A stretch of 16,002 nucleotides of DNA from Neolentinus lepideus HHB14362 ss-1 (taxonomy: Eukaryota; Basidiomycota; Agaricomycetes; Gloeophyllales; Gloeophyllaceae), in contig KV425563.1 in assembly GCA_001632425.1 (NCBI GenBank), forward strand, positions 521,588 through 537,589, written 5' to 3'. Every line of letters begins with the position of its first letter. The stretch's first letter is position 1. Of this stretch, positions 1-8,629 are shown piece by piece. A model generated the notes under the pieces. The model saw nothing but the letters and a program-made list of their open reading frames with translations, was not told the origin of the DNA and searched no databases. Position numbers and translations under genes: made by a program.

Positions 1-34
1 CCAATTTGATTTGATTAATCATCTCTTCTACTAG

Positions 35-247
35 GTCCGGAAGCAGTGGAGCCTCTTCCATTTCTTTGTTCAGCGGATTCAGCATGCCCTTGAATCAGGA
101 CGAACACTCTCAGAAGCTCTCAGAGACCTTGATGCACAGCGTGGAGTGCGGACACTAAATCAGCTGTATGATGAGCTCAAGCCAAAGAAGCAGAAGCAAC
201 AGCAGCAATGTCAGCAAGAGGCTGAAGGTACCACTGATGCAGCCTAG
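35..247 (+). CDS. Terminal exon of an unrecognised gene (5' part outside window)
   Basis: An acceptor (ctactag, ending at 34) is followed by 70 open codons and a TAG stop at 245-247. The peptide begins VRKQWSLFHFFVQRIQ and continues with an amphipathic, probably helical stretch (SEALRDLDAQRGVRTLNQLY). It ends in a Lys/Gln-rich tail (KPKKQKQQQQ) and an acidic, small-residue C-terminus. I do not recognise the family. The exon phase is phase 0 if the first codon is GTC at 35. The bases before 35 would be intron (pyrimidine-rich, atctcttctactag). The motif island a few hundred bases downstream resembles the region upstream of the SAP-domain gene at the other end of the window, so a transposon-associated gene is possible, but this is inference. 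Confidence 0.5.
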   Translation, partial: VRKQWSLFHFFVQRIQHALESGRTLSEALRDLDAQRGVRTLNQLYDELKPKKQKQQQQCQQEAEGTTDAA

Positions 248-454
248 AAATCAGGATTGATAATTACTGTAAATGATGTCATTAAGCAGCTTGAAGTAGC
301 ACAAGTACTATATTCTCCATTTCTATCAACAGAAACTTGTAGATACAGTCAGCTACTCCATATTCAGCACACTCATTAGAGAATCCATTGAGTTCAGGCA
401 GTGAATTCAGCATATTGAGCTTAATATTTACAGACATTGGCACCTGCTACAGCC

Positions 455-600
455 AGGAACAGGCAAACTATGCTTAATTTCGAAGGATTTAGCGGTTAAT
501 TAATTAAATTACATGTATATTTCCATCAGGAACAGGCAAACTATGCTTAATTTCGAAGGATTTAGCGGTTAATTAATTAAATGACATGTATATTTCCATC
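455..600. repeat. Tandem duplication of a 73-bp unit
   Basis: Two adjacent copies, 455-527 and 528-600, are identical except for one base (T in the first copy and G in the second, just after the AATTAAAT run). Each unit starts AGGAACAGGCAAACTATG and ends TATTTCCATC, and contains the palindromic run TTAATTAATTAA. Near-identity implies a recent local duplication. No coding content is seen. Confidence 0.95.
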
Positions 601-769
601 CTGAGCCCTAAGCGCCAATATTTACATAATTCTAACTAATTTTTGCAATTTTTGCATGGCCACGTCAACACGTTAACAAATGTGCGCACTCAAACGCGAA
701 CGCGGCATGCAGAGCAAGGCCATGGCAGTGACACGTGGCACACCATGGAAATGGGGCCAAAAGCGGCTG

Positions 770-990
770 AAAGGAGCGCCCAGGCAAAGTCACCCATGCC
801 ACAGGCAAAGTTGTCAGGTCCCCTGCCAAAAAGTGTGAATTGAAGTGTGAATTGGGGCCCTGAGAGTGTGAATTGAGGCCCTCAATTCTGTGACTTTGCC
901 TGTGGGAGAGCGCAAAAGTGTGAATTGCACTCCCGTGCAGGCAAAGTCTTTGGCGCCCGTGCTGTGAATCTGCGCGTGAATCGGCATTTG
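770..990. repeat. Cluster of GTGTGAATTG words and inverted repeats
   Basis: The decamer GTGTGAATTG occurs four times, at 833, 845, 866 and 918, and a weaker relative lies near 962. CAGGCAAAGTCA at 781-792 is matched by its exact reverse complement at 891-902. GAATTGAG (870-877) and CTCAATTC (881-888) form a perfect 8-bp stem with a 3-base loop. Further CAGGCAAAG words lie at about 802 and 939. The arrangement looks like a binding-site array or a transposon end. The open frames crossing it on both strands have low-complexity composition driven by the repeats, and I do not treat them as genes. Confidence 0.7.
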
Positions 991-1010
991 CTGAGGCACG
1001 ATTCATGCTA

Positions 1011-1540
1011 CTTCGCTTGAGACCTGACTATATCTTGCACCAGCTCAGATGCCGATGTCCAAACCCATGCTCCATCAAACTTCCAAACTTCGTTAGTTAT
1101 CCAAAGGTTATCTTGGGCTATCGAAAGTGGGTCCAAACGTTGGCTGTGCAGAAAGGCAAGGCCACTTCCTTCCCGATATATGCTCTCACATCACAAAGCT
1201 ACAAGGACATGACATATCTTGGACTGCGGTAGCAATTGACTAGCAGACAGTTTATTTGAAGTGTGGATAGATTTTCACCATAAAGGAATTGATCTCTTGC
1301 GCCACTGTTTTAACAACTGTTTAACAGTTGTATATGACAAGTATCCAGTGCACAACGATCGTATCAGGAAGAGCACAGCATCATTGTGACTCCGTGAATC
1401 CGGAACACTTTGATGTTCGCTGTTCATACCATCCTGGTGTAAAACTATCATTCCTAATCACTGAGCATGACTTAACCTATCTGTGCTTCATAGATTGCTA
1501 TGGTAATGTCTGGAAGACTTGCTTCTCGTTAACTGCCAGC
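1011..1540. other. Gene-poor stretch upstream of the retroelement
   Basis: No convincing gene is seen. The only clear structure is a perfect 8-bp inverted repeat, ACAACTGT (1313-1320) and ACAGTTGT (1324-1331), with a 3-base loop. An open frame starting at 1328 runs across the retroelement boundary at 1541 into the LTR, so it is not a conserved gene. Confidence 0.5.
1536..1540. repeat. Target-site duplication CCAGC, left copy
   Basis: CCAGC immediately precedes the 5' LTR and recurs immediately after the 3' LTR at 10887-10891. A 5-bp duplication is usual for Ty3/Gypsy integrases. Confidence 0.93.
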
Positions 1541-1911
1541 TGTTACGAAGCGCATAGCAACCGGCACACTATTTACCTTTTCTTTTCTCATTTCTATTGT
1601 CTCATCATCACCATGGACACGCGTCTCGTAGGATACACTCTCATGCCCATTGTTCTCTCTCTACTGCACATTCCCAAGTCGATAGGGATGGGTATCTAGC
1701 TTACGCGTCTCAGCATCGGACACTAGTATATAAACCCTCTTGTACAGTAGCTATTACCTTAGCTTAACCTCCTTTGGTTATACGACTAGTTTCCTCTCGA
1801 AACCTCGATGGCCCTTGACTATTGAGTCTGGGTGAACAGCGACATAAGTCTATTGCTATATCAGCGGGACTTATCGACAAGAACAATTCTCTGAGGAGAC
1901 TTTTCCTAACA
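1541..1911 (+). repeat. 5' LTR of the chromovirus
   Basis: The 371-bp repeat begins TG and ends CA. It matches 8401-8616 plus 10732-10886 base for base in length, with 13 substitutions and no indels. It contains a TATA box and the predicted transcript start. All 13 differences from the 3' copy are transitions at CpG positions. Confidence 0.97.
1727..1734 (+). promoter_or_regulatory. TATA box of the LTR promoter
   Basis: TATATAAA sits 34 bases upstream of the predicted transcript start AGCTTAACCT at 1761. The same box is present at the equivalent place in the 3' LTR (8587-8594). Confidence 0.75.
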
Positions 1912-1913
1912 TT

Positions 1914-1923
1914 AGGTTAAGCT
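1914..1923 (+). other. Putative self-priming primer-binding site
   Basis: AGGTTAAGCT begins two bases after the LTR ends. It is the exact reverse complement of AGCTTAACCT at 1761-1770, which lies where transcription should start (34 bases after the TATA box). In Tf1/sushi-type Ty3 elements the 5' end of the mRNA folds back onto such a site and is cleaved to act as primer. No tRNA-like TGG start is seen at this position. The complementarity is observed; the mechanism is inferred from the Tf1 family. Confidence 0.65.
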
Positions 1924-2029
1924 CATCTTCATCGACACTGCCGACTTTCTCAAGTCTAGGCATTGACTGTCTAGCATCTTAAACGCGACCTCAGATTGGT
2001 GTGCTAGTCATACCCAAACCTCGAATCAG

Positions 2030-3080
2030 ATGGCAGGACAAGGACAAAACATTCCCCCTGTTGTACCACCCACAGCAAACCCATTCATTGCTGCACCAGC
2101 TCCAGTTGCTGCTGCGCCAGCTGTAGCAATGCAAGCACCTCGACCCATGGAACTGAAACTCTCAACCCCCAAAGACTATGATGGGAAGAGAGAAGAACTA
2201 CGAGGATTCCTGTTACAAGTCAGGTTATACCTCAAAGCGAACCAAGAAGTATACAACACCAATGACAAGAAGATCCTCTTTGTGCTATCACACCTGCAGG
2301 GAGGAACTGCTGGACCATGGGCAGAAACATACGTAGATGCCCATATCCAAGAGAACGATATTGTGTTCGAGACGTTCGATGAATTCCTTACGGAATTCAA
2401 AGCAGCCTTTGAAGAAGTAAACACAGCAGGAGAAGCCCTGAATAAGCTTTGTACCATGAAGCAAGCCGACAAGACGGCTGATGAATTCATATCAGAATTC
2501 AAGATCCATGCAGCACATAGTGGCATCACTCAAGATGCAGCACTCATCGACTACTTCCAGGAAGGCTTGACCACAGGACTGGTCAGCAAGATATACAATG
2601 CGGAAACCATGCCTACCACCATCCAAGGGTGGTACACTGCAGCTGTCAAGCACGACCTGAACTACAGAAGGTTGCAAGCTCATAGGCAGCGCATGCAAGG
2701 AAAGCAGCCTACCAAAGCTGCACCCCAGGTATGTCAGAAAGGAACATGATCCCGACGCTATGGACGTAGACTGTCTAAACGAGGAAGACTGCAAGAAGTA
2801 CATGTCGGAAGGAAAATGCTTCCGATGTGGACAGAAAGGTCATTGTGCCTCAGACCACAAGAAAGATGAATGCAAGTTCAAATCCAGGATGGTCGAGGAA
2901 GATAACAAAGTCAATACTCGACTTGAAAAGGGAGAAGAGCCAGTAAAAGTCCAAGCGATGACCACTGGTAGTGAAGTCCACTCCGATACAACCAAAGTTG
3001 AACAGCTTAGAGAATTGCTGGACCGGATGACAGAAGATGAACGTGTAGAAGCATTCGGAGCTATGGAGGATTTTGCCTGA
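2030..3080 (+). pseudogene. gag: gag (capsid/nucleocapsid), frameshifted
   Basis: The first part (2030-2749, 239 codons) starts MAGQGQNIPP with a Pro/Ala-rich leader. It continues with a retrotransposon-gag capsid-like helical domain (LKLSTPKDYDGKREELRGF through FQEGLTTGLVSKI). It closes at a stop just before the nucleocapsid. The nucleocapsid resumes one base out of phase (about 2730-3080) with the AMDVD motif typical of these Gag proteins and a zinc knuckle starting at 2817. The knuckle reads CFRCGQKGHCASDH, so the fourth ligand is His where Cys is usual. Near 3065-3160 the coherent reading appears to pass through a second shift before protease. Gag would form the particle and bind element RNA. 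Two or more frame breaks make this copy non-functional. An alternative is programmed frameshifting at the gag/pol junction, but no classical slippery heptamer is evident. Confidence 0.88.
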
Positions 3081-3142
3081 GGCAGCTCAAGTCAACACTG
3101 AGTCTGCCACTTCTACTACGATCAATTGTAATTCGGGGTACC

Positions 3143-5788
3143 CTAAAGGACAATGAAAGGACCTTGCACATCCCAGTTCAAATTGGTCATAGAGACGTTG
3201 ACACGCACGCACTCCTTGATACGGGGTGTATGGGAAAAGTCATAAGCAAAGAATTTGCCCAAAAAGCAAAACTACCACTATATCGACTTTGGAAACCCAT
3301 CATCGCAACCACAGCTGATGGAACAGTGATGAAAGGAGGACTAATTCGCCATTTCATCCTCACCAAGATGCGAATCGGTGGCAAAGCCAAGTTACACTGG
3401 TTCATTGTGGCCAACATCAAGGATGATGTAATCCTAGGTTATGACTGGTTCAAAGCCACAGAACCAGATATCAGTTGGAAACGAGGAATCATCCGAATTG
3501 AGGAAATTGAGGATGATGAAGATATCCAACAGCGAATGCGAAAGCATGCCGTCAGGGATATTATAGAAGGACCTCTGGAACACGGCAAACAAATTCGAGG
3601 AATCTTAAGATGCAAACTAATCAGAATGCGTCGACGGAACTCCTTAATGGAAACAATTTCGGACAACTCAACCACGGAATCCAAGCCATTTAAACCAAAA
3701 AGAACGCCAAAAGTCACCGGACAAAGGCGTCGGCAACGACAATGGTATAAGGACTTTCTGTTGGCAAAGGAACGATACTTCCAGAAGTATCATACGGATA
3801 ATGACATTGTCATACGGTATCTTCAAGATGGGACAAACATCGATTCAATGGTTGGCAAAAAGGTCAATCCAGCAATGCGCTTCACGCAGGAAGCTGAAAA
3901 ACAGGCCAAACACGAAGAGATCCCAATTCATTACAAGGAATTTAATCAGCTTTTCGATAAGAAAAGCTCCGAATGATTTCCCGAACGAACGGCCTACGAC
4001 CATGCAATAGACCTTAAACCTGGATTTCAACCATAGAAGGCCAAATTGTACCCGATGAATGCCAAGGAACAAGAAGAACTGGACAAATTCCTCGAAGAAA
4101 ACCTCAGGAAAGGGTATATTCAGCCATCAAAATCTCCGATGGCCACACCCTTCTTCTTTGTAGGAAAGAAGGATGGAGAATTGCGCCCATGCCAGGACTA
4201 TCAATTCCTAAATGACCAAACGGTGAAGAATGCCTACCCCATACCGCTCATCAGTGAAGTCTTAGACAAACTTCAAGGAGCGAAGGTGTTCACTAAACTG
4301 GACGTCTGGAAAGGTTACAACAATGTACAGATCAAAGAAGGGGATGAATGGAAAGCAGTGTTCATAACGAACTGAGGGTTATTCGAACCCACAGTGATGT
4401 TCTTTGGACTATGCAATTCACCAGCTACATTCCAATCAATGATGAATGAAATATTCCACGACATGATTTCGGAAGGATGGCTCATCATTTACATGGATGA
4501 CATCCTCATCTTTTCTGACAATGAAACTCAGGACACAGAGCAGACTAAACAAGTTCTTCAACGTCTACAGGAGAAGGACTTGTACCTGAAGAAGGAAAAG
4601 TGTGAGTTTGCCAAGGACAAAGTGGAATATTTAGGAATGATCATCACCCCGAACCACATCGCAATGGACCCTGTCAAACTGAAAGGGATCGACGACTGGC
4701 CGACTCCCCAAAAGGTCAAAGACGTCTGGTCATTCCTAGGATTCTGCAATTTCTATCGCAGATTCATTCCTCACTTTGCGGAAATAAGTCGACCGTTAAC
4801 CGCTCTTACTCAGAAAGACCAATCCTGGATCTGGGGCTTCGAACAACAAGTTGCATTTAGAACCTTAAAGCGACTATTCCATGAAGAACCAGTCTTACTC
4901 ATGCCGGACAATGCCAAACCATTCATCCTTGAAATGGATGCCTCTAAAGTCACTAGTGGAGCCACACTACGACAGCAGGATTCCAATGGAGATTGGCATC
5001 CATGTGGATTTATTTCAGATGCCTTTGATTCAGCGCAGAGGAATTACCAGATCTATGACCGGGAGCTACTCAGAGTAATTCGAGGATTGAAGGCTTGGGA
5101 TTGGCATCTCAGAGGGGCAAGACACCCAGTTGTGATCCACTGTGACCATAAGAACCTCAGCTACTTCCGCTCAGCACAGAAACTTACTCGAAGGCAAGCC
5201 AGATGGGCTCTCGAGTTGTCAGAATATAACCTCATCCTGAAACATGTACCGGGATGACACATTATTCAGGCTGATGCATTATCACGGAGACGAGATCACG
5301 ATAAGGGAGAGGCAGATAATGAAGACATCATATTACTACCCAAAATGATGTTTTCTGCGGAACCAATTGCTAATTCTTCAACTCTAATCCTCCCAATTCC
5401 CTGGGAAGAAAGAGGAGAACTCGGACAGCAACCCATTGAACAATGGGAATCATCACCCAGAACCATCGAGACCAGAACAAAAACAACGGTCCCATCGGTT
5501 GAAGACCGATTGTCAAGACTCGAATTCATCCAGAAAGAAGCCGCAGCCATGCACGACGTTGCCAAGCAATGAATGGCGGAATGGCAATGAAGCAGCTGGA
5601 AACCATTCCAGATCAGAGAAAAGGTTTGGCTAGAAGCAAGGAACCTGAACATACCATATGTCTCCAGGAAACTCGCTCCAAAACGAGAAGGACCCTTCAA
5701 GATTATCGGGAAACGAGGACCATTGGCTTATCAATTGGAATTACCGTCACAATGGAGAATCCACAACGTCTTCCATGTTGACAGGCTA
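3143..5788 (+). pseudogene. pol: pol, 5' part: protease, reverse transcriptase, RNase H, integrase C-terminal remnant
   Basis: A single frame runs through this span, broken by stops at 3974 (TGA), 4034 (TAG), 4373 (TGA), 5255 (TGA), 5570 (TGA) and 5588 (TGA). The aspartic protease shows the DTG triad at 3218-3226 and ILGYDWF downstream. Reverse transcriptase shows [25 protein letters not shown] and the catalytic YMDD at 4490-4501. RNase H (EMDAS, DRELL and CDHKNL acidic residues) runs to about 5250, followed by QADALSRR. Next should come the HHCC zinc-binding region and the DDE core of integrase, but only about 70 codons separate QADALSRR from VPSVEDRL, and neither motif is present. The frame then resumes with the post-core integrase domain (VWLEARNLN, SRKLAPKREGPFKI, HNVFHVDRL) until the insertion at 5790. 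Five of six stops are TGA where CGA (Arg) fits the family. Confidence 0.93.
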
Positions 5789-5789
5789 T

Positions 5790-7195
5790 GACACACAACA
5801 ACCACCAAAAACACCTAGAAAACATGGAGGGAACTCCATCTAATAGTGTCAGTAGTCGAAGGGCAGAAGGGTAAAGCTCGGGGGAGGTGAGGGATGAAAA
5901 ACAAAACAATGGAAGGCACCGTATATCTCCTGTGAGTCAACCCAGATGCTCTATGCAACTCCTAACTCTCTAAAACTCTGAAACTACACTTCTCGATGCC
6001 AACTCGGCGCTTCTCAGAGGGTATTCGGTACTGGGCAAGACCAGCTGTCCATCGGAAGGACTCAGAAGGGTGAAGGACAATAGCTCAGAAGGTTCCTCCA
6101 CGCCGGAGGACTCTAGGATGCAATAGAACACAATGTGGATGCAGTAAAATGCAGTAAGAACGCAATGGAGACGATAAGACACAATGCAAATGCGAGACCT
6201 CACGCCAAGGCCGACTAGAACGCAATTTTGAACGCAGCGAGACTTTGAGATGTGAAAGGTGAACTAAATTTGATGGTGACCCGTACAGTGGTCCAGAATG
6301 ATCTGATGGGGGTCCGAGAATACAGGGTGTCTAAAGTACTAAGTAACCCAAATGTCCGAAATCTACTAAGTCCAAAGCTCCTTCATCTATCAAATCATGC
6401 CATATGCAACAAATGAGAATATACGTCTGAAAACATACTGCCACAGCATGCCATATGCCTAACCGGGTACCGCTATCATTCCGAAATATGCTCAGTGCCT
6501 TAGAAACAACTGGTCCGAAGGAGAACCTTCCAAAATTGCTCCATCCAAAGTGTCGGCGCCCATGAATGACTTGTATGAGCTGACTCACATCGTGAACATC
6601 ATAAGGATAGTCAACAAAGGTCCACGATGGCATCGGAGCGGCAAGGAGGGTCCACAGCACCTGAATTCGGTGCATCCAATCGGCTCAGAGGTGCTGCATG
6701 GTTGAACGGAGGATAGGATCATCGCAAGTGCATAAGGGAGACTGGATACAGTCAACTCGGCATGGATAAGCTCGGGATAGAGGTGCCAAGAGTGCCGAGT
6801 GTGATGAAATCACTGACATCAGGGGGTTCTGAAGGTCCTGAATGCTGACTAGCCCTGCAACGTCCACATGGTGATGTTCTGGAGCACGTAGGAGGTCCAC
6901 CGATAATGTCGGTGCTGCTCTTGAGGTGCATAATGGTCACTTGGTCATCTCGGCATACAGTAAAAGCTCCGAGGATCTCCGAGGATGCGGTGGTGAAGTA
7001 CTGAAACTTGGTGCAATGTCAAAGTGCATCGGTTGTAGCAGGTGTATGGCTCGGAGCTCAGATATGAAGTACATCGGAGCATGGAGATGTGTCGGAGGTG
7101 AATGGGAGTGGTGGAGTGCTCTGAGAAGTCATTAGAAACACTGAAAATGCATTTTCGGAGGCTAGCGGTGCCTGAGGCCTATCAATGTATCCCTT
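5790..7195. mobile_element. Unclassified segment of about 1.4 kb inserted in pol
   Basis: CTAT occurs at both edges (5786-5789 and 7196-7199). Removing one copy plus the segment joins the two halves of pol in the same frame exactly where the integrase tail meets the chromodomain linker, so this is a foreign insertion. No clear terminal inverted repeats, LTR-like TG...CA ends or poly-A tail are visible. The segment has no recognisable protein on either strand; open frames on the minus strand (longest 114 codons, 6331-6675) match nothing I know. It contains degenerate repeats of ACACAATG/AACGCAAT/ATGCAGTAA at about 6118-6235, and many TCGG/CCGA words at 6550-7165. It may be a non-autonomous transposon or a fragment. 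Confidence 0.75.
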
Positions 7196-7444
7196 CTATC
7201 ACGATTTCATGAGACAGAAGTTCACAGACTGAGCTACGCATGTCCTCCTCCTGAGAATGTAGCCAGAGAAGCTGAACACGAAGTGGAAGCGATCTTAGGT
7301 CACCGCAGTTCTAAATCAAGAAGACAATACCTAGTGAAATGGGCTGGTTACCCGATGGCAGAAAATGAGTACCTCACGGAGGCCGAGTTAGCCAACTCAG
7401 AGAAATTGCTACACGCATATAAGCAAACTCGAAAACTTGACTGA
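7196..7444 (+). pseudogene. pol: pol, 3' part: linker and chromodomain
   Basis: This continues the frame of 3143-5788 after the insertion. A Pro-rich linker (CPPPENVAREAE) is followed by a chromodomain from 7280 to about 7430: HEVEAILGHR, QYLVKWAGYP, ENEYLTEAELANSEKLLHAY. It ends with TGA at 7442-7444. The residues matching the canonical chromodomain core are the EVEAIL strand, the VKWxGYP strand and the C-terminal helix. The first and third cage aromatics are replaced by His and Tyr/Leu. Chromodomains at the end of Ty3/Gypsy integrases tether the complex to marked chromatin and bias insertion sites. There is no stop inside this segment, but it cannot be expressed as part of a working Pol in this copy. 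Confidence 0.92.
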
Positions 7445-7476
7445 GGACCATTCCCCCTCTGACCTTCTAGTCAACC

Positions 7477-8367
7477 ATGAACTCTCTCTGTCACGCCTTC
7501 CAGAACAACCTGTCCAGGAATGATCCCCCGGCGGGATGCGCCTATGACGCATGATTCATTCCTTGCCCTGGCCATACCACCGATTCCTACGTCCCCAATC
7601 TTCACGCACTTCTACTCCATCACTACACCAACCCCGAACTTTTCAACTGACTATCTCAAAGCCCTGTTGGAGCAATGATCGTGAGAGAGGTAGCGGAGAT
7701 CGAGATTCTAAGGGAAAGGACTCACCATGCTATAGAAATGCTCAAACAGATCACCACAGACCTACGTTGGGAAGAAACAGGATACGATCAAATTGGACAA
7801 TGACTCACCCATTGCCTCGTCCACATGGGGCTCGACACACCCATCACCGAGTTCCTCCATAGCAAATACCCATATGGTGAACGTGAACTCGACACCTATA
7901 GTACTTGTGCCTACCCCATCCCAGTCGAGCAATGGTTCGAGAACCGTCACCGCCTACCCACCATCCGTCGCCCTCACTTTTCCCCTATTGGTAATCGGCC
8001 TGATAATCGCGTCATATGCCACCCGCGGAACCCTCCCAAAAGAAAGAATATGTGCACTCGAACGCCTACACCGCATCCTTCCACAAGTCCTCGTTCCCCT
8101 CATAGCACCCACAATTCGTCGACTCCTCCCCCTGTTCCACCCAAAGATGCTCATGCATAACCTCCGTCGACTTCAATTGCCCCTACTTCAGTTACTCTTT
8201 CTACTACTGAATGCTGGCAATGTCACGAAATGGGTCACAAGCGTGCCGACTGTCCTTTGTTTGTCTCGGACATTCTTGGAGGACCTCCCAATTGGCATGA
8301 AGAACTTGGAGACATCTCGCTTCCTGACGAGTACTATGATAACGCCAGCACTTATGGGCATGATTGA
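7477..8367 (+). pseudogene. Third element reading frame with a CCHC zinc knuckle, four stops
   Basis: A coherent frame starts at ATG 7477, 32 bases after pol ends and in a different phase. It spans 296 codons to TGA 8365-8367. It is broken by TGA at 7552, 7648 and 7801 and TAA at 8158; the three TGAs fit lost CGA codons. The N-terminal part reads as a compact domain (HTTDSYVPNLHALLLHHY; helical VREVAEIEILRERTHHAIEM; RWEETGYDQIG). A second block follows (HMGLDTPITEFLHSKYPYGE, PVEQWFENRHRLP). A Pro/Ser/Thr-rich spacer precedes a perfect CX2CX4HX4C knuckle at codons 246-259 (CWQCHEMGHKRADC, 8212-8253). The acidic tail ends EYYDNASTYGHD. I do not recognise the family. The position between chromodomain and 3' LTR, and the knuckle, suggest a nucleic-acid-binding accessory protein or a second Gag-like protein. 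Confidence 0.8.
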
Positions 8368-8387
8368 ACGTCTAGGACGTTCAGGCT

Positions 8388-8400
8388 AGTGGGGAGCTAA
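8388..8400 (+). other. Putative polypurine tract
   Basis: The purine-rich run around AGTGGGGAGCTAA abuts the 3' LTR at 8401, the position from which plus-strand DNA synthesis is primed in LTR retroelements. It is short and interrupted by CT. Confidence 0.5.
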
Positions 8401-8616
8401 TGTTACGAAGTGCATAGCAACCGGCACGCTATTTACCTTTTCTTTTCTCATTTCTATTGTCTCATCATCACCATGGACATGCGTCTCGTAGGATACGCTC
8501 TCATGCCCATTGTTCTCTCTCTACTGCACATTCCCAAGTCGATAGGGATGGGTATCTAGCTTATGCGTCTCGGCATCGGACACTAGTATATAAACCCTCT
8601 TGTACAGTAGCTATTA
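8401..8616 (+). repeat. 3' LTR, first part
   Basis: This is the equivalent of 1541-1756 with six differences (8411, 8428, 8480, 8497, 8564, 8572), each a transition at a CpG. It contains the TATA box and ends at the TA duplicated by the inserted TIR element. Confidence 0.97.
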
Positions 8617-8629
8617 CATCAGGAAAAAA
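8617..8629 (+). repeat. Left terminal inverted repeat
   Basis: CATCAGGAAAAAA is the exact reverse complement of 10717-10729. The match stops after 13 bases. Confidence 0.92.

Noticed and set aside
665..1006. Overlapping minus-strand open frames
   Set aside because: They lie on the repeated GTGTGAATTG/CAGGCAAAG words, which keep several frames open. The composition is repeat-driven.
1328..1699. 123-codon open frame
   Set aside because: It crosses the retroelement boundary at 1541 and its 3' part is LTR sequence, so it is a chance fusion.
2728..2740. GTATGT splice donor inside gag
   Set aside because: It resembles a fungal donor, but there is no acceptor that rejoins the nucleocapsid frame with a plausible intron. 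A frameshift explains the break better.
3974..5590. TGA read as an amino acid (recoding)
   Set aside because: The neighbouring nuclear genes use TGA as stop or avoid it, and the CpG pattern in the LTRs explains the TGAs as decay of CGA.
6118..6235. CRISPR-like repeat array
   Set aside because: The units are short, degenerate and irregularly spaced, and the genome is eukaryotic.
6331..6675. 114-codon minus-strand frame in the pol insertion
   Set aside because: No recognisable motif and no continuation through neighbouring frames. Treated as chance.
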